Positions 1-7,089 of a stretch of 38,099 nt of DNA are shown here, piece by piece. The stretch's first letter is position 1, and each line of letters starts with the position of its first letter. Position numbers and translations under genes: made by a program. Below the pieces are notes generated by a model that saw only the letters and a list, made by a program, of their open reading frames with translations, did no database searches and was not told the origin of the DNA. The DNA comes from a virus, in the IMG/VR virus record IMGVR_UViG_3300042507_004091, positions 1 through 38,099 of that record; one strand, 5' to 3'.

Positions 1-127
1 TGCAACCCGAGTGCAGACTGGATGTTGGCGATGTTCTGCTGCTGACCAGCCGTGCGCTGCTGTTGTGCGGCCATCTGGCCGGCAAACGTCTGCTGCGCTG
101 CGGTATTCCGTTGGCCAGTAGCTGCCA
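1..127. repeat. Terminal direct repeat, left copy
   Basis: Bases 1-127 are identical to 37973-38099. Both copies lie in the same orientation inside one continuous reading frame, so they are the overlap of a circular assembly and not two biological repeats. A length of exactly 127 equals a common maximum k-mer of de Bruijn graph assemblers, which supports an assembly overlap. The unit genome is therefore 37,972 bp and is either circular in the cell or circularly permuted in the virion. Confidence 0.95.
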
Positions 128-872
128 AGATGTTCTGGAACGACTGCTGGGCCATACGGTTGGCCGTGTCGCTGGTCGACTGACCAGATTGCAGGAGCCC
201 AAGCGCCTGTGCTCGGCGTCGCTCGTCGGATGACTGGATGGCCTGCGAGACGCCAAGTGCCTCACGCAGAGCCGCCGCATTGCCAAGGATGTTTCCAGTA
301 GCAGCCCCTCGAGCCCGCAAAGCCTGCTCTGTGGCCCTCTGGAGTCCGGGAGGTAGCGATCCGGCCTGAGCCAGCTCACCTGCGACCTGCTTCTCCAAGT
401 CAGCCCGCATGGACGCCGTCATTCCGGTGTCCCGCATCTCAGGAGGAGCTTCTACTCGCTCATACTCGGGAACTTCAGGGGCTCCGGTCTCAACAGCAGC
501 CTTTCCAGACTGAAGGTTTTGCAGGAACTGGTCGTAGAGCTTGTAACGCTCAGGATCTGCCGCCTCAAGCTCACGGCGCCGTTGTTCAGAAAACTCGGTT
601 CCAAATTGCTTGGCGACATCGAGCTGTTTCTGGGTCAGCTCAGGAGCCATGTCCGCCATAGCTCTGGCGATCTCGCGAGACACGTCGATGTCCGACATGC
701 CACGGAAGTCCTGGGTAACCTGTTTCCCGGTGCGAGGATCGGTGTATGTGATCTCTCGTCCTAGACGAGAAGCCGCCTCGATCTGTCGCAGCAAAGGAAA
801 CGTCTCGGCCTGAGCCAAGACCGCTTCACGGTTCGCTGCTGCCATATTTGGCGCTTCATAACTACCACCCAT
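1..872 (-). CDS. Tail/ejection-region protein, N-terminal part (gene crosses the contig join)
   Basis: This is the first 290 codons of a 440-residue protein whose end lies at 37522-37972 in the other end of the window. The frame is open from an ATG at 872 to base 1 without a stop and continues exactly in phase through the 127-base overlap. The start is chosen because AAAGGATCTCCT lies just upstream. It overlaps the stop of the acetyltransferase-like gene by 11 bases. The protein is rich in Gln and Ala, with a QQQ-rich stretch around residues 255-285 and long predicted helices. It sits between tail genes and the large internal proteins, which suggests a virion component of the tail or ejection apparatus. 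I recognise no family. Confidence 0.8.
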   Translation of the reverse strand, partial: MGGSYEAPNMAAANREAVLAQAETFPLLRQIEAASRLGREITYTDPRTGKQVTQDFRGMSDIDVSREIARAMADMAPELTQKQLDVAKQFGTEFSEQRRRELEAADPERYKLYDQFLQNLQSGKAAVETGAPEVPEYERVEAPPEMRDTGMTASMRADLEKQVAGELAQAGSLPPGLQRATEQALRARGAATGNILGNAAALREALGVSQAIQSSDERRRAQALGLLQSGQSTSDTANRMAQQSFQNILAATGQRNTAAQQTFAGQMAAQQQRTAGQQQNIANIQSALGL

Positions 873-1296
873 AGGAGATCCTTTTGTTCGTCACGAGATT
901 GAAGTATCGATCGAAGGGGTACAAGCGGTGAGCGCCCGTAGGCGTATGTCTTCCGCCGAGCAGGGTCACATTCGGGGCATTCACCTTGCAGAACCGCAGC
1001 ATGCCCAGGAACAGCGTCTGAACCGCCATGGGCTTCGTAGTGGCTACGATCTCGACCCAAGCGATGTGTCCAGAGTTGTCGGTCAGCCTTGGGTCGTTCG
1101 CTTCGTTCTCGTCCTTCAGGATTCGGACGATCCCAACCCCGACGCATCTTCCCTCATCGACGACAATTCCCAACTGACGCTTCTCGTTGAAGAATGCCAG
1201 GAAGTTGATGAGTTGCTCCCGGGTCCATCTCCGACACGTCGGCCACTTCCTCTTCAACACTGCTGCTGCTGAGATCAGTGTTGGGTGGGCCGTCAT
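862..1296 (-). CDS. GNAT-like acyltransferase-fold protein in the tail module
   Basis: A 144-residue protein. The order of elements (an N-terminal helix, a central strand VGVGIVRILKD, a strand AWVEIVATTKP, a helix MAVQTLFLGMLRF, and a late strand NVTLLGG) resembles the GNAT acetyltransferase fold. Small acyltransferase-like proteins are known near the internal virion proteins of T7-like phages, so a structural or virion role is as likely as catalysis. It starts inside the stop of the upstream tail gene (ATGA, 1293-1296), implying translational coupling. The family is inferred from the pattern, and no complete acetyl-CoA binding signature is evident. Confidence 0.6.
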   Translation of the reverse strand: MTAHPTLISAAAVLKRKWPTCRRWTREQLINFLAFFNEKRQLGIVVDEGRCVGVGIVRILKDENEANDPRLTDNSGHIAWVEIVATTKPMAVQTLFLGMLRFCKVNAPNVTLLGGRHTPTGAHRLYPFDRYFNLVTNKRISYGW

Positions 1297-3278
1297 TGCT
1301 GCGGTTTGATGTTCTGCGGGAAGCCAGTGACGATGATCGATTGCACCGTCATCTTGCCATCAGTGCAACGCTGCTTGAACTGGATCGAGTTCCAACGGCC
1401 CTTCGAGATCAGATTGTAGGACTTCTGATACTTGTAGGTGTTGTACGGAACCACGACGTTTTCACCCAAACTCGTGAATGACCCACTCATGTTGAGCGAG
1501 TAGCTCCATGACAACTCTGGTGCCCAATCGGAATATGGGTTGTCGGTGCTGAACTGAACGTTGTACCCGATCTTGTCGACCATCGGCTCGTTGAACGCGT
1601 ACGCCTTGGTGACGACGGCAGAGTTGTAGGATTGGCCTGCGTCCCTGAAGTTCGAGATCTTGGACGGATTGAACCGTGTCTCCGGGATGTAGTCGTTGAA
1701 GATGTAGATCTGTCCCGGAGCGTTCTCCACGTTGGATACGGCTCCAGAGAACATCAGCACCTGGCCCATTGAGGCGAACGATGTCGGAATGAAGTCGGTG
1801 ACCTGCCAGTTGTCCCATTCACCAAGCCATGCCTTGGCCAACAGGTGGTACACATACACCGTGTTGTTGTGCAGGATGTTGGTGACGAGATGATTGTTGT
1901 TCTCGGCAGACAGGTTGTTGCCGTTCTCCAACAGGATGTCGTAGTTGCTGTTCTGGACCTGATCCAGGTTCTTTGGAACAGCCAGCATGTACCGGTTGTT
2001 CCAGTAGACAGCGTCGCAGTACTGATACTTGGACCTGTCGATCTGCGACATGATGTCTCCGATGGGTGCGGAGATAGGCAGGCCAACGTCAGTCTGGGTT
2101 CCGGCCTGAATCTGAGCGAGTGAACGGACACCGTCTCGAGCCAGGAACATGACGTCGGCGCCGACAGCGGCGATCGAACGGTGCGAGATGCAACCCACGT
2201 TTCCGCTGATCAGCGATACGACCCAATCAGCAGGATCTTCCTGCGGGTTGGCGTCTACAGCCCAGATGGACCGCTCCTTGAAGACGAGCAGCTTGTTTCC
2301 GAACCACGAGTAGAGTCCCGTGATCGGATCGCCATCACCACCGACGCGGACAGATCCAGCAGGGTCCCAAGACTCACCGTCGAGGATGTCCGAGAAGAAG
2401 AGCGTATCCGGATAGTTGGTGGTGTTGGCTGAAGCGCAGAAGAGCCGCTGCGTATGCGTCGCTAGGAATATCGGCTGACTTGGTGGCGCAAGAGAGATGA
2501 ATGCAACAGCATGCGACTGGTTGGCTGGTGAGATTGTAACCGCAGGAGCCGTTGTATATCCGCTTCCAGGATTTATGATGTTGATCGCGACAAGGTTACC
2601 TGCACCAGTGACGACCGCTGTAGCAGTTGCGGTAACTCCCGCAGGTGCTCCAGGAGCAGGCGGAGGGGGAGCCGCTATCGTAATAGTCGGAACCGACGAA
2701 TGACCATCACCCTGGTTGATGACATCGATGCGGCTAACCTTGCCGGCAGTGATCGAGCTGTTGGCATTCGCAGCAGTGATGTAGGCCAGTGCTCCGAAGC
2801 CGTCGCAATAGTACAGCTTGTCGTTTAGCTGCGCGAAGTAGATGTACTTGGCGGAGTCCGAGAACGAACTGCCAGATATGACCGTGTAGAGGTTGTTTGA
2901 TCCGGAGTAGTACAGCCTCTGGACGTTGTTGTTCGACACCGCAACGACCAACCTTTCGGCAGCAGCCGTATCGAAGTAGAATCCGGAAACGATGCTGGCA
3001 GTGACCGGAAGGTTGGAACCCCAGTACTCAGTGACAGACTCCCAGTTCGTCAGGATCTCTTCCCAGAGCTGGTTGATCGTATCCAGCCCCTTGAAGACGG
3101 TGCATCCAGGCCGGGTTACCAGATTGCCGAAGTCATCGTAGTCGAGGTTTAGGCCATCTGAGTACGATGTGTTGGCGATGTTGTCCGGACGAGTTGCGCT
3201 GACCTGACCTGTCGTGAATCCGTTCGTGCCATCCAACAGAATCTCGTCGTCCAGACTATCGTTGGCTTTGAAAGGCAT
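1293..3278 (-). CDS. Tail tube / stabilisation protein (tail tubular protein B-like)
   Basis: A 661-residue, Asn/Tyr/Trp-rich, beta-rich protein. The N-terminus (residues about 25-65) has the pattern of podoviral tail tubular protein B / stabilisation proteins: it names a gene set with a GLNLDYDDFGNL strand followed by a Gly-rich turn. Residues about 185-255 contain two copies of a short beta repeat ending in GSGYTTAPAVTIS or DGHSSVPTITIA, separated by a Pro/Ala linker (PPPPAPGAPAG), probably an inserted decoration domain. It lies just downstream of an adaptor-like gene (3281-4051), the order found in T7- and P22-type tails. Function is inferred from size, composition and position. Confidence 0.6.
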   Translation of the reverse strand: MPFKANDSLDDEILLDGTNGFTTGQVSATRPDNIANTSYSDGLNLDYDDFGNLVTRPGCTVFKGLDTINQLWEEILTNWESVTEYWGSNLPVTASIVSGFYFDTAAAERLVVAVSNNNVQRLYYSGSNNLYTVISGSSFSDSAKYIYFAQLNDKLYYCDGFGALAYITAANANSSITAGKVSRIDVINQGDGHSSVPTITIAAPPPPAPGAPAGVTATATAVVTGAGNLVAINIINPGSGYTTAPAVTISPANQSHAVAFISLAPPSQPIFLATHTQRLFCASANTTNYPDTLFFSDILDGESWDPAGSVRVGGDGDPITGLYSWFGNKLLVFKERSIWAVDANPQEDPADWVVSLISGNVGCISHRSIAAVGADVMFLARDGVRSLAQIQAGTQTDVGLPISAPIGDIMSQIDRSKYQYCDAVYWNNRYMLAVPKNLDQVQNSNYDILLENGNNLSAENNNHLVTNILHNNTVYVYHLLAKAWLGEWDNWQVTDFIPTSFASMGQVLMFSGAVSNVENAPGQIYIFNDYIPETRFNPSKISNFRDAGQSYNSAVVTKAYAFNEPMVDKIGYNVQFSTDNPYSDWAPELSWSYSLNMSGSFTSLGENVVVPYNTYKYQKSYNLISKGRWNSIQFKQRCTDGKMTVQSIIVTGFPQNIKPQQ

Positions 3279-3280
3279 GG

Positions 3281-4051
3281 CTAAGTGATGTCGTCGAATG
3301 TCCAGTCGTAGAGCGAATCAGGAATGATACGCGAGATCTGCTGCTGTTGGCCACGCTCCATGTCCTTCATGGTCCCGACATGTGCAGCGGCCTCACCAAA
3401 CTTGGCCTGCGCTTTCCCGTACTGTCGCGAGTACTCGAGCAGATCACCCTCTGTGAATGCCATCAGCGCGTTCTCGATGCCCCGGATCTCGAAGATCTGG
3501 TTGTTGGCGATCGTGACGTCTTCGCCAAACTGCCGCATGGGCGACTGACGCTTGCCGAGGATGAACAGCGTTCCGTTCTGGTCAGGCGTAGGGACCAGCT
3601 TGATCTGAGGGATTCCAGAGTCTCCGTAGGTCGTTACGCCATCATTGATCAACCGAGATAGGTTGATGAAGTTTCCTGGCGTGGAACGGCGGGACTCAAC
3701 GTTGTTCCAGGTGTTGGGATCGAGCTGGAAGAAGGACTGCCATTCGGCCGCAGGAAGCTCGATTCCGTCACTGTTGCCATTCACCGTGAACCGGATAGCC
3801 ACAGGCATATCCAGGTACATGGAGTTGTTGATGAAGGCGCTGTAGGTGGACGTGACGTAGGTGTCCAGCTTGATGATCTCAGTCTGGGCATCGACCGACT
3901 TGGAAGCGACGCCGAGGGTGTCGTTCCACAGGCAGGAATCCCAGATCATGGAATACCTGCGGATGCAGAACTTCTTGGCCAACGCGAGAGTCGCGGAGTC
4001 CGAGAACGACAGCTTGTCGCAGGCAGCTTGCGCGATCTGGGAAGGAGTCAT
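3281..4051 (-). CDS. Head-tail adaptor / tail tubular protein A-like
   Basis: A 256-residue protein beginning MTPSQIAQAACDKLSF, with N-terminal helices and then beta strands. Size, helical ends and position directly before the tail tubular B-like gene suggest the ring that joins portal to tail. Its start codon shares one base with the stop of the upstream fibre gene (TAATG at 4049-4053). The C-terminus (EGDLLEYSRQYGKAQAKFGEAAAH) is a helical region of the kind seen in adaptor proteins. No catalytic motif is visible. The assignment rests mainly on synteny. Confidence 0.5.
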   Translation of the reverse strand: MTPSQIAQAACDKLSFSDSATLALAKKFCIRRYSMIWDSCLWNDTLGVASKSVDAQTEIIKLDTYVTSTYSAFINNSMYLDMPVAIRFTVNGNSDGIELPAAEWQSFFQLDPNTWNNVESRRSTPGNFINLSRLINDGVTTYGDSGIPQIKLVPTPDQNGTLFILGKRQSPMRQFGEDVTIANNQIFEIRGIENALMAFTEGDLLEYSRQYGKAQAKFGEAAAHVGTMKDMERGQQQQISRIIPDSLYDWTFDDIT

Positions 4052-5256
4052 TAGAGGCTAATCATCCGGAATTTGATTTTCCATTTATCCGTATCAGATA
4101 TGGGCTGCATTGACCCAGTGCTTCCGGATAGAACGTACAGAGTGCCCGCAACCGTATTAGCCCTTCTGGCGTAAATCGTATTTGCGTCTGACCATACAGA
4201 GAACGCTACGTCGTAGTTTCTTGTGTCTGCTGCGTCATTGGCTATCGCCATAACACAGTCTAGAGAGATCTCATCGTTCTGCGAGTAACCGCAATCACCA
4301 GCAGCGGCAACGCATACCAAAAACCCCTGAAACAGAGTCGGAACAGCGGCAAGGTCGTGAGGGTAAGATTGCAGGCCAGCCTGAAGAGGAATGTCTAGAG
4401 CGCCAGATTGCCTCTTGGTCACCGTCGTTCCAACTGAACTAGAAGCCACCTTCTTGATCTTGTTGGAGTCGGAGACGTCCTGAATCAGAACGAAGTCTCC
4501 AGCAGCGATCGTCTCTGTCGCTGGGTTGAACGCCGCGTTGATCGCAAGGGTATCGGTTGCGTCGCTTCCGATCGTGACGTTGCCATTGAATGTCGCCGGA
4601 GCACTGAATGTCGGCGTGGCAGCCACCGTGAGCGTGTCCGCAGATGAGTCGCCAAGCGTGATGTTACCATTCAGAGCGGCAACACTGTTGAGCGTCGTGG
4701 TGCCGTTGACGGTCAGGTTGTTGGCCAGCGTGATGTTCGAGTTGAACGTGATGCCGCCGTTGAAGATCGCTAGTCCGTTGAACGTGCTCGTTCCCGCAAA
4801 CGTGTTGGATCCACCAGCAGAGTTCTGCTGAATGCCGTAGGCGTTGTTCAGGATCACATACCCGTTGGTCGTGATATTGCCAGCAACGCTGGTGCTACCG
4901 CCAACCGTCAGTGATCCTGTCGTCAACGTCAGCGAACCAGCGCATGTGGTATTCCCGCTGGCGGCTGTGACGTTGAACTTGTTGGTGTTGATCGCGAAGT
5001 TGCCAGTGGCCGACAGGGTTCCAGCGACAGCCGTGTTGCCGCTTGCGCCAGCGACAGTCAGCTTGTCGGTCGCGATCGTGAAGTTCCCGGAAGCAGCAGC
5101 GATGTTGACGCTGGTGGTAGAGAGCTGAAGCGCGGAATCGTTGCCGGAGCCATCCGAGATGGTCTTGAGCGTGGAGTTGATGGCGCCTGTGTCGGTCGTC
5201 TTGAGCAGGCCAGTGTAGGTGCTGGCGACTGTTGAACCTGTCAGTGTGGAACCCAT
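4051..5256 (-). CDS. Tail fibre / spike-like protein
   Basis: A 401-residue protein. Residues about 30-250 consist of short degenerate beta repeats (for example FNGNVTIGSDATDTLAINAA and LNGNITLGDSSADTLTVAAT) rich in Thr, Asn, Gly and Ala, typical of a trimeric fibre shaft. From about residue 275 the composition changes to a compact knob with aromatic residues and several cysteines (CVAAAGDCGYS, LDCVMA), a plausible receptor-binding head. It is the last of four fibre-type genes in this operon and is separated from the others by membrane and lysis-type genes. The start follows one base after the lipoprotein stop. Confidence 0.75.
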   Translation of the reverse strand: MGSTLTGSTVASTYTGLLKTTDTGAINSTLKTISDGSGNDSALQLSTTSVNIAAASGNFTIATDKLTVAGASGNTAVAGTLSATGNFAINTNKFNVTAASGNTTCAGSLTLTTGSLTVGGSTSVAGNITTNGYVILNNAYGIQQNSAGGSNTFAGTSTFNGLAIFNGGITFNSNITLANNLTVNGTTTLNSVAALNGNITLGDSSADTLTVAATPTFSAPATFNGNVTIGSDATDTLAINAAFNPATETIAAGDFVLIQDVSDSNKIKKVASSSVGTTVTKRQSGALDIPLQAGLQSYPHDLAAVPTLFQGFLVCVAAAGDCGYSQNDEISLDCVMAIANDAADTRNYDVAFSVWSDANTIYARRANTVAGTLYVLSGSTGSMQPISDTDKWKIKFRMISL

Positions 5257-5257
5257 A

Positions 5258-5488
5258 TCAGTCTTTCGGAAGTGCGTACCAGCCGGCTGGAATTGTCACG
5301 CGGTTTTGAGATCGGATGCTGTTTCCCTGTGAGTCCAGCACCCAGACTCTAGCCTTGATCGGCTCGGCGATGCGAACTGGCTCGCCTTCAGGAACGAGGA
5401 TCACCCGCGTCGCGCACCCGCTGCTCATGGTCAGCAATGCGACGACGCAGGCGATCTTTGAGATCTGGCTGCTTCTTTGCGTCCTCAC
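5258..5488 (-). CDS. Small outer-membrane lipoprotein (possible o-spanin)
   Basis: A 76-residue protein starting at GTG, with an AAGGA ribosome binding site just upstream. Residues 1-25 form a lipoprotein signal: positive residues, hydrophobic IACVVALLT, then MSSGC with Cys25 as the lipidated residue. The mature part is only about 50 residues and ends GWYALPKD. A short lipoprotein beside a holin-like gene, whose start overlaps a charged small gene in another frame (5388-5558), recalls the Rz/Rz1 spanin arrangement. The lipobox is imperfect, with Ser rather than Leu at -3. A role as tail-associated lipoprotein cannot be excluded. Confidence 0.65.
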   Translation of the reverse strand: MRTQRSSQISKIACVVALLTMSSGCATRVILVPEGEPVRIAEPIKARVWVLDSQGNSIRSQNRVTIPAGWYALPKD

Positions 5489-5558
5489 TGGTCTGGTCCT
5501 TTCTCAGAAGCGACTCAACGAACTTGAGGATCGCGGTGAGGATCTGCTCGATGATCAC
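5388..5558 (-). CDS. Small amphipathic/charged protein overlapping the lipoprotein gene (possible i-spanin analogue)
   Basis: A 56-residue frame with a GTG start that overlaps the holin-like stop (GTGA at 5555-5558). It begins with an amphipathic helix (IIEQILTAILKFVESLL) and continues with a strongly charged helix (LKDRLRRRIADHEQRVRD). Its last 101 bases overlap the lipoprotein gene in a different frame. The arrangement resembles Rz overlapping Rz1, but the N-terminal helix carries Glu and Lys and is a weak membrane anchor. The stop/start coupling on one side supports translation. Function is unproven. Confidence 0.55.
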   Translation of the reverse strand: MIIEQILTAILKFVESLLRKDQTSEDAKKQPDLKDRLRRRIADHEQRVRDAGDPRS

Positions 5559-5737
5559 TGAGCAGGAGGAGTCGTGGCCTTCTTCTTGGACATGATGCCC
5601 CAGGCAGCGGCAACGAGCGTGATGATAGCACCGACAACCTCGGGAAGCTGATCGGCAGAAACGAGTCCCTTGGCGACAAGGAACCCCCCGGCAGCGGAGA
5701 GGATGTGGCGAACGAGAGACTTGACGGAATCATTCAT
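5555..5737 (-). CDS. Holin-like membrane protein
   Basis: A 60-residue protein starting at MNDSVKSL. An upstream in-frame start at 5776 would overlap the neighbour more deeply and is less likely. Residues about 10-24 (ILSAAGGFLVAKGLV) and 32-47 (VVGAIITLVAAAWGIM) form two hydrophobic segments separated by a polar turn, followed by a Lys-rich tail. This is the layout of small two-segment phage holins. Its first 8 bases overlap the stop of another small membrane gene, and the lipoprotein pair follows. Together they form a lysis cassette, although no endolysin is visible. Confidence 0.6.
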   Translation of the reverse strand: MNDSVKSLVRHILSAAGGFLVAKGLVSADQLPEVVGAIITLVAAAWGIMSKKKATTPPAQ

Positions 5738-5936
5738 GCTTTTGGTCTTTCTCTTTGAGTTTGTTGTGAAGCTCAATGACGGCCAGTGCAGCTCTCACGA
5801 GCAGCGTGAACAAGATGACGATTCCAATCGCCGCCTTTGTAAACTCGTTGATCGAGGTGTACTGAACGCCTATTCCTGCGGCACCAAGCACTGCAGAGAC
5901 GCCAGTGGACTTGGCCTGAACAACGAGCGGATCCAT
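5730..5936 (-). CDS. Small membrane protein of the lysis cassette
   Basis: A 68-residue protein with a moderately hydrophobic N-terminal segment (about residues 10-27) and a clear transmembrane helix (about 35-52, AIGIVILFTLLVRAALAV), ending in a charged tail LHNKLKEKDQKHE. It overlaps the holin-like gene by 8 bases (ATGAATGA). It could be a second holin, an antiholin or another lysis regulator. I recognise no family. Confidence 0.6.
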   Translation of the reverse strand: MDPLVVQAKSTGVSAVLGAAGIGVQYTSINEFTKAAIGIVILFTLLVRAALAVIELHNKLKEKDQKHE

Positions 5937-5941
5937 GTGAA

Positions 5942-6274
5942 CTAGCTGTTGGAGTTCCAGGGGAGAGGCGGAACGATGATCGGAGGATTGATCTGATTCT
6001 GGATCTGCTCGTTCACGCTGGTCTCAGTGTTAGCCTTGTCGATTCCAGAAGCCCACACCCAACCCAACACCTCGGCCTGAGTCAGGTTGCTGTACGGGAT
6101 GAACTGCGAGGGATCCGGGGCAACGAAGCTGGCCGTACCGTAGCAGGTGCCACTGTACGTTTTGCCACCACTGACCTGCTCGCCGTTGCAACGCCACGCA
6201 GCGGTGACAACGACGTCGGTGAGACTGCCTTCACTAGGTTTAACCCAGAGCTGTTCGATAACCCATGTGATCAT
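5942..6274 (-). CDS. Small phage protein of the fibre region (DUF7936-like)
   Basis: A 110-residue protein. It has a Trp-rich N-terminal strand region (MITWVIEQLWV), the motif LTQAEVLGWVWA, and a C-terminus ending INPPIIVPPLPW. This overall pattern matches small proteins common in tailed phages and annotated as DUF7936. Their role is unknown, but they usually sit near tail fibre genes, as here. The ATG overlaps the upstream stop by 4 bases (6271-6274). The family name is from memory of the pattern and has not been tested by search. Confidence 0.6.
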   Translation of the reverse strand: MITWVIEQLWVKPSEGSLTDVVVTAAWRCNGEQVSGGKTYSGTCYGTASFVAPDPSQFIPYSNLTQAEVLGWVWASGIDKANTETSVNEQIQNQINPPIIVPPLPWNSNS

Positions 6275-6444
6275 TGGACTTCCTTCTGTTCTTTGTTGAG
6301 TGACTCCTCTTTGGCGGCTGCCGCAGAGACAAGATCGGTGAAGAAGACGCCGGCACGAGCTGCCTGGATGCCGCCTGCTTTGACGGCCACGTCGATGAGG
6401 TTGATGAGGACTTGAGCTTGTTCTTTGTTCAGTTCGATCGTCAT
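6271..6444 (-). CDS. Small helical protein, unknown function
   Basis: A 57-residue frame (begins MTIELNKEQAQVL, ends LNKEQKEVQ). It has a helix-rich, Ala/Val-rich centre (LINLIDVAVKAGGIQAARAG) and near-identical LNKEQ motifs at both ends. It fills the gap between a fibre gene and the DUF7936-like gene, and its stop overlaps the next start by 4 bases. No membrane segment or known domain is seen. Confidence 0.6.
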   Translation of the reverse strand: MTIELNKEQAQVLINLIDVAVKAGGIQAARAGVFFTDLVSAAAAKEESLNKEQKEVQ

Positions 6445-6483
6445 AGGTGCGCGATGGTAGCTAAAGAGGGTGCTGGGGCAAGG

Positions 6484-7089
6484 TTAGTTCCAGAAGTCAG
6501 CCACGAAGGATCTGATCTCAATCTCAGCACCAGATGCTGGACTGGCCAAGGTGTTGACGCAAAGAACCCTCATGTAGAACAAGCTGGCTGAGCTTGAAAT
6601 TGATAAAGTTCCATTCGCACCAGCAAGGTTTCCTGTTGTTTTACCTTTGAAGTCTACGGTATCTATAGTGGTCCAAGTTGAATCATTGTCCGAATACTGA
6701 ATTTTAACTCCAAACTGACCAGATGAAGGCGTTGAGCCGGCCCAGTATGACGGAGCAGATATACATCTAGCTGAGAACCGATAATTTGTCGGTTTGAAAG
6801 GAACCAAAAACTTTACGCATTTAAGAATGCTGTCTGGCTGGTCAACAGCTCCAACTTGTGGCCATCCCCAACCGTCAGCCGCCGAATCAAGGTAGATTGC
6901 TGGATAAGCGGCCAAAAACAGGCCCTCATACAGCGTAATCTGGAAACTTTTACCAGAAGATCCAGACCCACCACCACCATCCGTCACCACCTGTGATGCC
7001 GTGCGTGACTTGACGGTATTACCATCCAGCACGAGCACCTTGGTGCTAGACGAGCTGGTTGCGAAGGTTGCTACGTTGAGGAAGTCCAT
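6484..7089 (-). CDS. Fibre-tip / carbohydrate-binding-like protein
   Basis: A 201-residue protein. The first 30 residues (FATSSSSTKVLVLDGNTV) resemble the short linker found at the N-termini of secondary fibre proteins. A Gly/Ser-rich hinge (GGGGSGSSG) follows at about 38-47, then a beta-sandwich-like region with repeated aromatic strands (YRFSARCISAPSYW, FGVKIQYSDNDSTWTTID) and a C-terminal strand ending FVADFWN. The pattern resembles F5/8-type or discoidin-like binding domains. It is translated directly after the giant fibre (TAATG overlap at 7087-7091), so it may cap or accompany that fibre. Confidence 0.55.
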   Translation of the reverse strand: MDFLNVATFATSSSSTKVLVLDGNTVKSRTASQVVTDGGGGSGSSGKSFQITLYEGLFLAAYPAIYLDSAADGWGWPQVGAVDQPDSILKCVKFLVPFKPTNYRFSARCISAPSYWAGSTPSSGQFGVKIQYSDNDSTWTTIDTVDFKGKTTGNLAGANGTLSISSSASLFYMRVLCVNTLASPASGAEIEIRSFVADFWN

